DNA of 64,000 nucleotides from Aristolochia californica (taxonomy: Eukaryota; Streptophyta; Magnoliopsida; Piperales; Aristolochiaceae). Of the stretch, positions 8,615 through 20,600 are shown one piece after another. Where the stretch lies: assembly GCA_029961685.1 (NCBI GenBank), contig JARWKL010000001.1:51362062-51426061 (forward strand). The letters run 5' to 3'. How positions within the stretch are numbered: position 1 is the first letter of the stretch; each line of letters starts with the position of its first letter. Position numbers and translations under genes: made by a program. The notes beneath the pieces are model-generated. The model did no database searches. It was not told the origin of the DNA and saw only the letters and a program-made list of their open reading frames with translations.

Positions 8615-11600
8615 ATGGCGCTTCCGGAAGACGGAACCTGCTCTGTTTACGAAGAAGTGGAGCATTCCGATCTCCAATCAATGGTTGGTTCCGATTCCGT
8701 GGAGCCCGTAGAGACAGTAACAGAGAATGCTCCTGGAGACGCACCGATGACAGGTGCAGATGAAGCAGAAGTACAGCAACTGAGAAACGCGATCCTCGGA
8801 GAAGTTCAGCAGTCCAATGTTCAATCAGTGGATACTGGAGAGCCGCTTTCAAACTTGAAGAGGAAAAAAGCTTCTGAAAACGAATTAAATGGCCCTTCGA
8901 ATCCTATGTGGAAAACGAGCCTTTGCTCATATTTCAGACGTCAAAACGGAAACTGTAGCCACGGAGATACCTGTCGATATGCCCATGGTGAGTCGGAACT
9001 TCGTTCGCGGCCGGATAATTCGTGGGACCCTACATCGGAACGGGCGAAAAAGCTTCAGAAATCCGAGAGTGGAGAGGGAATTGAGCTTCCACCGGATGCG
9101 AGAGAAGACCTTATTCCCTCTTTGGCCACTGGGGAAGAGTCTGTGGATGTGGCGCTTGATAGATGCCTTGTTCATCTGCCAAGGAAGTGGGCTTCAGATA
9201 AGTTGAAGAACTTCCTTGATACGCAGGTGAGTCAATTTAAGGATCTCCTCATCCTTATTATTTTAATTTTAAAAATTCTTGATTAAGTCATCGTTTTGAC
9301 GGATGCTCGCTTGAGTTTGATGGTAAGGATATTTGTTCCTTTTTTTAGTGATGTATTGTTTTCCTTTGTCATTAATTAGCTCTAGTGACTTTGCCAGCAG
9401 AAATAACAGCTACTAGAAATTTATCGAAATTCTTCATTTTTCTGGGTGATTAAGTCATGGTTTCTATTTGAATTGAATGTTACAGTATACAATCGTTAAA
9501 TCTCTTCATTTGCCTCTTTTTTAAATTTCTCTCGTGATGCGCCTCCTTTCCCCGCCCAAGTTTCTTTTCCATTTACGTTCTTTTTTTTTTAAATTTTATC
9601 CCAGTGCTCTACCTTCGAGTATGGAGTTAATAGTTTAACAATAAATAGGGTTGCCGATCAATTTGAGTCAATGATCACTTGCTGAGTTCGTTTAGGATCA
9701 CATTTTTGTATCCTTGATCTTCAGCCATTAGGCTTCATGAAAACCCGGTTGCCAACTTTGTATGCCAGATTTTTCCTTATGCTCAAATGGCGACATGCTT
9801 CAAGTGGTGAATCACCATGTGTGCCATTAGGCATATAAGATAAGCATCCCAATTCAAATGGCTCAGTTCCTTGCATTTCTTATTCTATAATACAGCTTTC
9901 ATGTAGATTGAGCAGTTGCCTCAATAAGAGGGTTTCTAACTTGATGTCTTTTCCCCTGTGAATACATTTTGTGATCAATATTTGTGTGATTCTGTGTATT
10001 ATATTCTGTTGTTTGTCCATACAGTTTTGCTGAATAAATATGACTTTAGATGTTCTTCTCCATTTAGTATATTCTTTGACCTTTAGGAATGACTCTTCAA
10101 AATGTGTTAATAGTCTTTCACATTGTTTTCCTGTCAGACTCTCTGCACAATTAGTTAATGTAAATTCTCAATGTCAACAAACTCGTTTGATATTTTTTTT
10201 CTTGATTGTGTATCTATTAATTGGTTTGTTTCACTTGACAGGAGATTCTCTATAAAACAGCTAAAAAGAAGAAAGGAATGATTGTAGGTTTTGTATCATT
10301 TGAAACCACAGAGCAAGCCAGTAAGGCCTCTGAGGTAGCCAATCTTTTCATGCCATTACAAACCATGGATTATGTTTTTAGACTTCATTTTCCTCATCTT
10401 ACATTTGGCACCTGACTGCAGGAGCTGGAGGGAAAATCTATAGACAAAAAAGAAATAAGAGTTGCTAATGTCCTCCCTAGATCATTTGAGAAGAAGGCCA
10501 AATTGACCAATGTTCCTAATGATCAAGTATGTATTCAAAGTACGGAAAAGATCTCTTCTGCTGAAGATCATGTGGTTGATGAGTCAGGTATAAGGACAAG
10601 AAGTGCCCGTGAGGTGGTGACTCCCCTTGCTGACATGTCTTACAGTGATCAGCTGGAGCATAAGAAGACCTCCTTATTTCAGACTCTTAAAAGACTTGTA
10701 AGAAGTTTGGTCCCTTTGTTTCTACATAGTCTTCTTTTTTTCTTTTCTTTTTTGCATCGGAAGAATCTGGGAAATATTTCATTCTTGATAATTTCGTTTA
10801 ATTGATACCTGTGTTTTTTTTCTTTGATGAAATTGAACTGGTTTAGTGTTTCCATATAGACACGGAATGCACGCAAAGCTTGCCCTGATGGTATTTCTCT
10901 TCCAGAATGGATTCTCTTGTCTAGGGAAATAGGTAGCTGTCTCTTTCTCCAAAGGCTCTGGAAAGATCTGTATGAAATAATTTGCATTTATTTTGTCATA
11001 AAAGAATGTGATTTGGCATGTTGTTTCAGAATCTATGGTGCTGATTCTTAACATTTATTTATTTTTTACATGTAATGCTGCGTTGACATACTTATTGAAC
11101 TCAATGCCAGGAAAATCTGGCTGAATTTTGCTAGTCCTACCTATGCTTTGATACCTTTTTTTATCAGAAAAGGCATCTTAAGTCCTTTCTGAAATGAAAT
11201 TTTGCATCTGCAGGTGCAGGCCATCAATCTCAGTTGAGACTTGAACTTGACATCTTATTCAATATGACCATATATGATGCCTCCAGTAGTCATGTGGATA
11301 TCATGTCTAAAAATTGTCTCCATGAGATCAACATTTGAGTTGGAGAATAAAAGGATAGGCCCAATTTGAGCATGACAATTATTATCCATGGTCTGATTAT
11401 CTGTTCCATCATTTTGGTTAATTCCTTGTTTCGTTTAAAACTTGTAGGTGGTCTTCCTTGCAAATTTGAGGGAATACTGGAATCACCTGTGGTGAATGGA
11501 TATCGGAACAAGTGTGAGTTTTCAGTTGGCTATTCCCGTCATGGTAAACGCACTGTGGGGTTTATGCTTGGTAATTTTAGGTCTGTATGCTCGTGAGCTT

Positions 11601-14600
11601 CTTCTCTTAAATGATATTCATTGCTTAGCTTTTGAAAAAAATCGTCAGAACTTAACAATGTTTCAAATTTTTATGTCATTTTGATTTTTGGCATCTCAGG
11701 GAGGGCATGACAGCTATTGAGGAACCTGTTAACTGCCCAAATGTTTCTAGGATTGCATGTGAATATGCTTTGATCTTTCAGCAGTTCCTTCAGTCTTCTA
11801 GTGTACCAGTTTGGAACAGAATTGACAATGTTGGCTTTTGGCGTCAATTCACAGTAAGTTATTTGTTAAAATATATATAAGAAGGGTATTTTGGCCATTT
11901 TTCATGGTGAATGTTCCCTTAGGATAGCTGTTAGCTAGTTATTATGTTAGCATTATGTGGTTAAATTTTCATGTCATTTTGATATGTTATTAGGGAGATA
12001 TAAGTGTGTATATGTAGTGGGGCATATCGTCCTTTTGTAGGCCCTTAACTTAAGTGAGTTTATAAGAGAAATTAGGGTCTGATTCAGACCCAACGAAGGC
12101 TGCTCTTCAAAACAGCTTCTTCCTTCTCTTCTCTTTTCTCTCTCTTTCTCTTTCTATTTTTCTTATTCTTTATATCTTACATAGTATAAAAGCAATCAAT
12201 CTGATTGCTGTGAACTTTTCGCAAGACTCTTCTCCTCCTCAACTATGCAAACTTTCCAGGTAGAGGGATTTCACCAAATTACTACTGATTGCAGGTAAGA
12301 GTTAGACCTTTTTCTCTTTATTTGTGTCATAATCCTAGGGCTGACAGCTTGTACTGTTAATTGAACTGATTTATGAAGTTAATGTGTCCCTAGTGTTCTC
12401 CTATCCCAATTTTGTGCCTGCACAAGTCCTCTAGACTTGAATTTTGCCTGCATCATCATACTTAGGGCTGATGTCAGGCTTAATTGACCTATTCTAAAGT
12501 GGTTTCTATCAGATTACACATTAGTGGATGTGTGGTTATATCAATTGTGCTTTGGTGCCATAATTTTTATGCGTTGTGGGCCTCACCTAAGTTGCACAGG
12601 TTTATATAGTGATATTTTAGTGTTCTTGTTTTTACTGGTTGATTTGGTAGTATATTCCAGCATCTATTTGTGCATATTCTGTGGCTGTTATTAGTGAACA
12701 ATGGATGATTCAGTAGAAGTAATTACACCAGCCAAAAAGTCCGAGGATGTAGACAGTGAAGATACTATTGTGATCGCCACGAAGAGATTAACTGGACAAA
12801 ATTATTTGGGCTGGTCCAAATTTGTCCAGATTTACCTGAAGGCTAAAAGGAAGACAAGATACTTGAGGGATAATCCTCTTGACCTGACGACAGGTGGCTG
12901 GGAGGCAGAGGATAGTTAAGTTGTGACTTAGCTCCTAAATAGCATAAAAATTCAGGAGACAGGTGATGAATTGTGAGACCTCCAAAGGAATTTGGAAGTC
13001 ATTAGAAGCTCTTTCTGAGTAGGAGAGCAATTTATCTAGAATCTATGAGTTGTATTCGAGATTTTTTGAATTAAAGAGAGGAAATCGTTGAATTATTGAT
13101 TATTTTGGTTAGCTGTAGAGTATTTTACAGGAAATTGAGATGTATCAAGCATTCACTACTAAGGAGTATGAGTTTCAAGCACAACAGGGACAACTTCATG
13201 TAGCCAAATTCTTTGATTGTTTTGGATCAGAATATGATAAAATTCAAGCCCAAATATGTATGGATGATATTGCTCATACACTCAGAAAGGCCTTTAACCG
13301 AGTAATGCATGCAGAAGTAGTTGTATCTCTATAGGGCAGCAAGGATAACAAGGGGACAGAATTTGTTGTCTTCAATATCCAGCTAGTTTAAGGTTGCTCA
13401 AAAATACATCATAGATGTGACTGGGGTGGCTGAGGACGAGGCACACATCTGAGCATGGCCAAGGTCGTGGTGATGGAAGTGGTGAGAGAAAGTGTGTCCA
13501 ATGTGGACCTACTAACCGTTTTTCAGACAAATGCTAAGACAAGTTCAGCAAACCAGCCTAGGCTAACTCCACCTTTCCTGATAATGTGGAATCCTCTACT
13601 AGTGGTGTAGTTGGTATTGTATCCTAGTGCAAGGCACAATTGGCTCAGCGCATGGCACGATTGGCTGCTTCCACTCCATCCATGGCGCAGAATGTTTCCA
13701 CTCCCATAGCTACCATTGCACAGTCAGATATATCTGCACTACATGTGTCTTCAGTTCCTCCTCTTTTATAATTTCTCTTGTGAATATAAATACATCTTTA
13801 TAAAAAAAAAAAAAAACAGGTGTCTTCTATTCCTCCATAGGTTATTGACTCTAGTTGACTCTAGTGCATCTCTGCAAATGTCAGCTATGTCCACATTACT
13901 TTTGTCCCTCACCCTGTCTTCTTCATTTAAACATGTTACTCTCACTTGTGAGTGGAGTTGGGACAATTCAGCTTACTCTGTCCTTGTCCCTAGATTCAGT
14001 CCTTTTTGTAGCTAAGTTTCCCTTTAATTTATTATTTGTCAATCAACTTACTAATTATTACAGTACTTAGTAACTCTCTATTCTACTCATTATGTCTTCC
14101 AGGACCTACAAAAAAGGATGCAAATAAGAGGGCCTCTACCACTTAGAAGGTTCAGTTTAGCTATCCTCTTCAACTTTTAATGCAGCTATGTCTCCTTTTC
14201 TGTAGCACTTGTAGTTAAGAACATCCCTCTTCAGCCTTATCTTCTACTTGGCCATTTCAGTTTGACTCTTATCCACTTGAATAGCACCATAAAGCATATT
14301 TTTTACCCAATTCAAATCGTAGTAATAGTTTATTTGAAATTGTTCATTTGAATGTATGGGGTCCATGTAGGATATCTAGTATATTTGGTTTCCAGTTTTT
14401 TGTTTCATTTATTAAATTTTGTTGGACCACACGGGTGTATCTCCTATGGGAGAAATCCTAGGTTTTGATGTATTCTTGAAGTTTTATAGTGAAATAAAGA
14501 ATTAATTTGATGTTTTACTCCATGTTTTGCATATTGATAATGTGTTTGAATTCATGTATCATATTGATACATTTTGTAGTGCTAATGGTTTTGTTCTTGT

Positions 14601-17600
14601 GTCTATACTCCACAGTAGAATGGAGTTGAAGAACACAAAAATTATCACTTGCTTGAGGTAGCTCACACTATGCTCTTTTAGATGAAGGTTCCTAAAGTCA
14701 TATTGGGGGATGCGTTGTTTGCTTTCTAATTAATAGGATGCCCTCTTCTGTGTTTGGTGGCGAGATTCTTTTACAAATTCTCAAGTCTACTAGTGAATTG
14801 TTTCCTCTTTGTCCTCATGTGTTTGGATCCGTATGTTATGTCAATCTTCTTGGGTTATTCCTGTATTAAAAAAGGGTACAAGTGTTACTATTCAGCAACC
14901 ACAAAAACTCTTGTGTCTATAGATGTTACTTTCTTTAAAGATGTCCCATATTTTTTCACAATCTATTGAGTTTGGTACTACTTCTTCACTCAAATTAGAT
15001 GGTTGTGTACCTTAACTTGTGGAGGATGTTCCTAGCATTGTGTCATTTGTTGAGCCATCACCAAAGCGATTGCACATCTATATATGACTGACACCTTCTA
15101 AGGCAATTACATAGGGACCCTCTCTTCCACCCTCATCTATGCCTCCCCCCCCCGTCTGCTAGTCTTGAGGCAAATGATTTACACCTACCTATGGAACTGG
15201 ATATCCTATTTCTTTGTTTGTTTGTTTTAATTAATTGCGTAGTTCTTCAAATCTTTTGCATTATCTCTGTCTTCCTATTCTATTCCTTCTTTCCTACAGG
15301 AATCTTTGTCTTCCCTTCCTTAGAAACAGACTATGAATGCAAAGATGGAAGCTTTAATTGATAGGGGAACATGGACAATATTTGAGCCACCACTAGATGC
15401 TGTCATAGTTGGGTGTCTTTGGGTTTGTGTCGTAAAATATATGACTGATGATTCTATAGAGCGATATAAAACCCGATTCATCACCAAAGGGTACACAAAT
15501 TTTTAGGTGGGTAGATATATTTGAGACTTTGTCACTAGTTGTCGTCTATCATCAATTAGCATATTGATATCTATCACCGTCAACAAGGGTTCACCATTGT
15601 TCTAGTTGGATATTAAAAATGCCTACTTGTATGGTGATCTGCTTGAGAAAATTTATATGAAGCAACCTCCTGAGTATGTTGCTTAGGAGGAGGTACGGAA
15701 AATATGTTGTTAAAAGTCACCCACATGTGTAGGGTGGCATTATGGTAAATAGGATAACTCTTCAATAAGAAATGGAATGACTTTGTAATTATACAAGTTG
15801 TGTATATCCTTTTCTGTCTTTTTTCTCTTAAGAGGTGTTTCCCTAAGGGCATTATTGACATTCTAAACATTTCTTTACAACTATATATGCAGCCCAATAG
15901 GCATAGGAAGAGCATCAAGCTCTAGCCTCTTACCTCATTCCCTTCTTGGAATTCGTCTCTTCTCCCTTCCCTTGAGATCTTTTGTGTTTATGTGATGGCC
16001 TTAGAAATCAAGCCCTAGAAACCAACATGGTATCAAAGTGACAAAGATCTGACAAGGAGAATAAAGGGAGGAAGAAGAAAAAGATTAAAAAAAGGAGTTT
16101 TTCATTTTTCCCTTGAGTCTTCTTCTTTTTCAATAGTTCTTTTCATTAGATTTCACACTCTCTTACCATAATGGTCATATAACAAATTATATAATGTTGG
16201 ATAGATCTTTGAGTCTAGTTTCCAACGCAAAAATAATTTTTGCAATTAGAGTTTTCTACAAAAAGCAGAAAGCCTCGACTTTTGGAACGGTTTGTACCAA
16301 CATGACTAAGAATTTATATAGAGAATTTTATCTCAAAAGAAAAGGTCTGTGAGTCTACTTTCTATCCCAATAAACCATTTCTCAACTCGATCTTTCAAGA
16401 GAAAGATATCCACATTCGAAGAATCAAAGGTCATGCTAGTAGCTTGTTGCATGCAAAAATCTTTTTTAGTTGTTCATCTTGGTTAAGTTTCCTATTTGTT
16501 TTCAAAATCTAGTAAAAGATTTACCAACTTGAGTATCTTTCTTTCCTTCAGTTTTTCCTATCTTTGATATCACATTACATTAGCTTCTTTAAGAGAAGTC
16601 TTTCACTATATAAGTTTAGTGTCCTTTTTGACAAAGTCTGAAATTTTTTAATTAGAAAGTCTTGTTTCCTCATTCTAAATTCCATATATGACTATCCTAA
16701 ATCTCCCTTATTCAAGAATTTCTCTCTTGAATATTTTCTTTACAAACTAATCAAGTTGTGTTAAAAAGTAATTGTATTGTATGAGAAGTCTTTTTTTGGA
16801 AAGTTTTCATTATTATGTTCTATCTCAAAACTTTCTTATCAAAGTTTCTTTTAAGTTTCTTCAATCATCATGTTCATAGAGGAATTATTTTTATATCTCT
16901 CTCTTGATTCAAGCCTGGTCATTTTTTATCCATCTATTGGTCTAAAAGCACCTACTTATTACTTGGAAATATGAAAAACTACATTGTGTGCCTCCTTCCG
17001 TTTGAACTATGGGAGCTACTATCTTTTTATTCACACCCACTACCTACAAAGATCAAGAGTGCGCACAACATGCAACTTAATTCAATTTTTTTTAACCAAG
17101 TGGTATACCTAAGTAAAATTTTGAGCCACCCTTAAAAAGTGACTAGACACTTTCATTGCTCTAAAAAGGACTAGACAGTCTTTAAATTTGTGCGGCCATT
17201 TCAAATTGGAGTTGGAGTTTTGTCATTGAGCTAGGGGTGGTTTTTCTTTTCTTATCATTATTTTGTGCAAGTTGGGTCTCTTGGTAAAGAACAAAGTGAT
17301 CCCCAACTTGAAGGGGAGAAGTAGAAGAAGAAGTACAAGAAAGAGGTAACCAACAATGAGGAATTCCATGTGTTGTGGTAATCAGATTTATTTGACTAGA
17401 ATATCCAAGTAAGGGGGAGAACAAAATGAAAACTACAAGCAAGATGTGAATGAAAGTAAGGCAATTATAATTTCTTTTTCAAGCCACACATGATCAGAAT
17501 TTCTTTTCAAACACACTAAGTTTCTTGACCAAGATTTTTTGTAAACTGAAGAGGACAAGCTTGAGGGGGAGTGTTAAAAGACACCAACATCTGTAGGGTG

Positions 17601-20600
17601 GCATTATGGTAAATAGGACGACTCTTTAATAAGAGGTGGCATGACAATTATACAAGCTGGTGTATGTCCTTTTTATGTCTTTTTTCTCTTAAGAGGTGTA
17701 AACATCCCAATGGCACTATCAACATTTTAAACATCTCTCTTCAATTATAATTACAGCCCAATGACATAGGGAAGAGCATCAAGCTCTAGCCTCTAGAGCC
17801 TCATTTCCTTCTTGGAATTCGTCTTTCCTCCTCTCCTTGTCTTCTATCCTTCCCTTGAGATCTCGTGTTTACAAGATGGCCCTAGAAATCAACATATGTA
17901 GACTACATAATACCATGTACAGCCTCAAGTAAAGTTTGAGAGCTTGGTTCGTAAAGTTCAACCTAAGTAGTTATGTCATTGGGGTTTGCAAGAAATCACT
18001 GTGATAACTCGTTGTTTGTTTTGAAGAGACCTTCTCAAGTTGTAGCATTGATTGTATACATTGATGACATCGTATTGTTATGGACTAATTTGAAAGACAT
18101 TGAAGAAGTCAAATGACACCTTAGCCAAACACTTCCAAACCAAGAATTTAGGTTCCCTTAAATATTTCCTTATGATTGAGGTAGCAAGGAGTAAAGTAAG
18201 TGTTATCTTGAACAAAGAAAATATGTTAGTGATATGCTTCATCAATATAGACTATTGGGAGCTAGGCCTATTGAGACACTTGTGGAGGTGCATCACAATC
18301 TCCATGAAAATGATGGTGTCGAGCTTAAAAACAAGGGTATGTATAGAAAGTTTGTAGGCAAACTTATTTATGCTATTGTAACTTGACCTGAAATATTATT
18401 TGTAGTGAGCATGGTTAGCCAATTTATATAGTATCCATGGAAGATATATTAGAAGCCATGCATAGGATATTACACTATTTGAAGGGTGCACCAGGAAAAG
18501 GAATGTTGTGCACACCACATAATCACTTGCAGATTAGTGGGTATTCTGATATCGAGTATGTAGGGTCTAAATTGGATAGAAGATCTACCTCAGGAAACTG
18601 TGTCTTTGTTGGTGAAACATGGTTAGTTGTAAAAACAAGAAACAATCCTCGTATCCCGCTCTAGCTCAAAAGCAGAGTACCGAGTAATAGCTCACACAAT
18701 TAGTGAACTTCTGTGGGTAAGATCAATAAAACAAGAGTTGGGTTTTCCTACTACAAAAGCTATCAAGATGTTTGTGATGACCAAGCCATAATATTCATTC
18801 CAAGTGACCCAGTGTTCCATAAACGGATGAAACATGTACAAGTTGATTGCTAGTTTGTCTATAATACTATAATGAGTGGAGTTGTAGTTACTCCCTATGT
18901 CAAGTCTATGGATCAGCTTGGTGATGTCTGTACTAAAGCTTTGAGAAAGAAGAATTTAGGAATTTCTCTAACAAGTTTGGGCTCTTTGATATATACGCTC
19001 TAGCTTGGGGGGGAGTATGAAGATATATAAGTGAAAGGTATTTTGGTCTTTTTCTATGGTTCTATTATTCCTCTTAGGTTTGCTGTTAACTAGTTATTAT
19101 TTTAGCATTAAGTGGTTAAATTTTCATGTCATTCTAATATGTTATTAGGGAGATATAAGTGTGTATGTGTAGAGAGGTATATACATCTTTTTGTAAGCTG
19201 TTAACTGTGTTTATAAGAGAAAATAGAGTCTGATTTTAGGCCCAATATAGGCTGCTCTTCAGCACAACTTCTTCTCAAACTCTCTTTCTCTCTCTATTTC
19301 TCTTTATTCTTTACATTATTTGCTGGGTCAATCCATCATTATATGGCTTTATGCCTCTCTCTTTCTCTCTCTATTTCTCTTTATTCTTTACATTATTTGC
19401 TCGGTAAATCCACGATATATGGCTTTATGCCTCTTTTTCCTTTACTATCTACAGAATGACAATAGCTTCGGCATTACATTAGGGTGAAACAGCTAAATGT
19501 TAATCACTTTTCCCTTCACTTCTGAAAGAGACCAAAGTGCATAGGTTAAGTAACCATCAAGAAAATATTATTTGAAAACACTATTTTTTGTTAAGGGTAT
19601 TTCTATTTCAGTAGCTACTCTTTGGGAAATGACTCGCAACATGCAATGGTCTATTTAGGTTCTTATTTTGTTAAAAAACACAAGAGTTACATCAGAGCCA
19701 AAGAGTCCTGACTTCTGCACCAGCCGTTCACTCCTTGTGCTGGCTGAATTCTTTTACTCACTCAGAGAACCATGGACAAAATAGTTTTAAGGTTGTCAGC
19801 AAAAGCCTTGCTATTAGCAATTTATGTCATTCATGATATTTTTATTCTCTTAGCTGAATAAGTTAATCTTTGTCACTATATGAAGGATCTAACAGAGCTG
19901 CAATTTCAATTTAGGTTAGAGAAGGAAGGAGTCCAGGTCAAAGTCTTGAGAATGGAGATCTTGAGTCTCACACTGCAGAAGTAATGCTTATTGTTCAGGT
20001 TTGTGAAACTTATCCCTGAGATATGCCGCCTGGAATTCTCAATACTTGTGGAAGCTCACTTCTTGAATTTGTTGAATTCAAATAAAATTTTTGAAAAATT
20101 ATTTGTCTAAGAAGTCTGTTATATATTTATTTTCCAAGTTTAATCCTAAATTGTACTTCTTTTTTCTCATTAAGCGGTCCTTCCTCAGGTTTGTTCGTCA
20201 GGGGTTGACAATGAAGTGGTTGAAAGTGAATTTAGAAAAATGGCTCAATCCCTTGCTCAAGGAGCATCTGCATGTTCTCCCCCACTGCCCTTAACAGCAC
20301 TGATAGTTCAGGTGTCTCTGTATCTTTAAATTAGCAATTGCAAGGCACTTAGCTATTAGTGGTTACGATATAGACATCATGCCTCAATTTAGTCTTGCCA
20401 ATTTTTACGTTGTTCTAATATGCAATATTTTTTATGCAGGAACACCAGGGCATATCAAATGCAGCAGCAGCTGATTGCCCACTGCACCCTCTGCCAATAC
20501 CAAAGGTGGAAAGAGGTTTGAGCAATGAGGTCCTACAAGCCCCCGTTGCAGCAAGAATTCATGATTCCATCAGTCGTTTATGCTTTTCTATATCGCCTAC

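Larger units (their letters stand above)
11864..19315 (+). mobile_element. Ty1/Copia retrotransposon inside intron 6 of the methyltransferase gene
   Basis: The 5' LTR is 11864-12181 (TGTTAAAA...TTACA) and the 3' LTR is 19018-19315. A 5-bp target duplication TTATT lies at 11859-11863 and 19316-19320. The primer-binding site after the 5' LTR is degraded (TAGTATAAAAGCA, cf. initiator-Met type). A G-rich polypurine tract precedes the 3' LTR at about 19005-19015. Domain order gag, zinc knuckle, integrase, reverse transcriptase, RNase H is that of Copia. The LTRs differ at many positions and all frames are broken, so the insertion is old. It lies in the same orientation as the host gene. A second LTR element interrupts it at 15708-17894. 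Confidence 0.92.
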
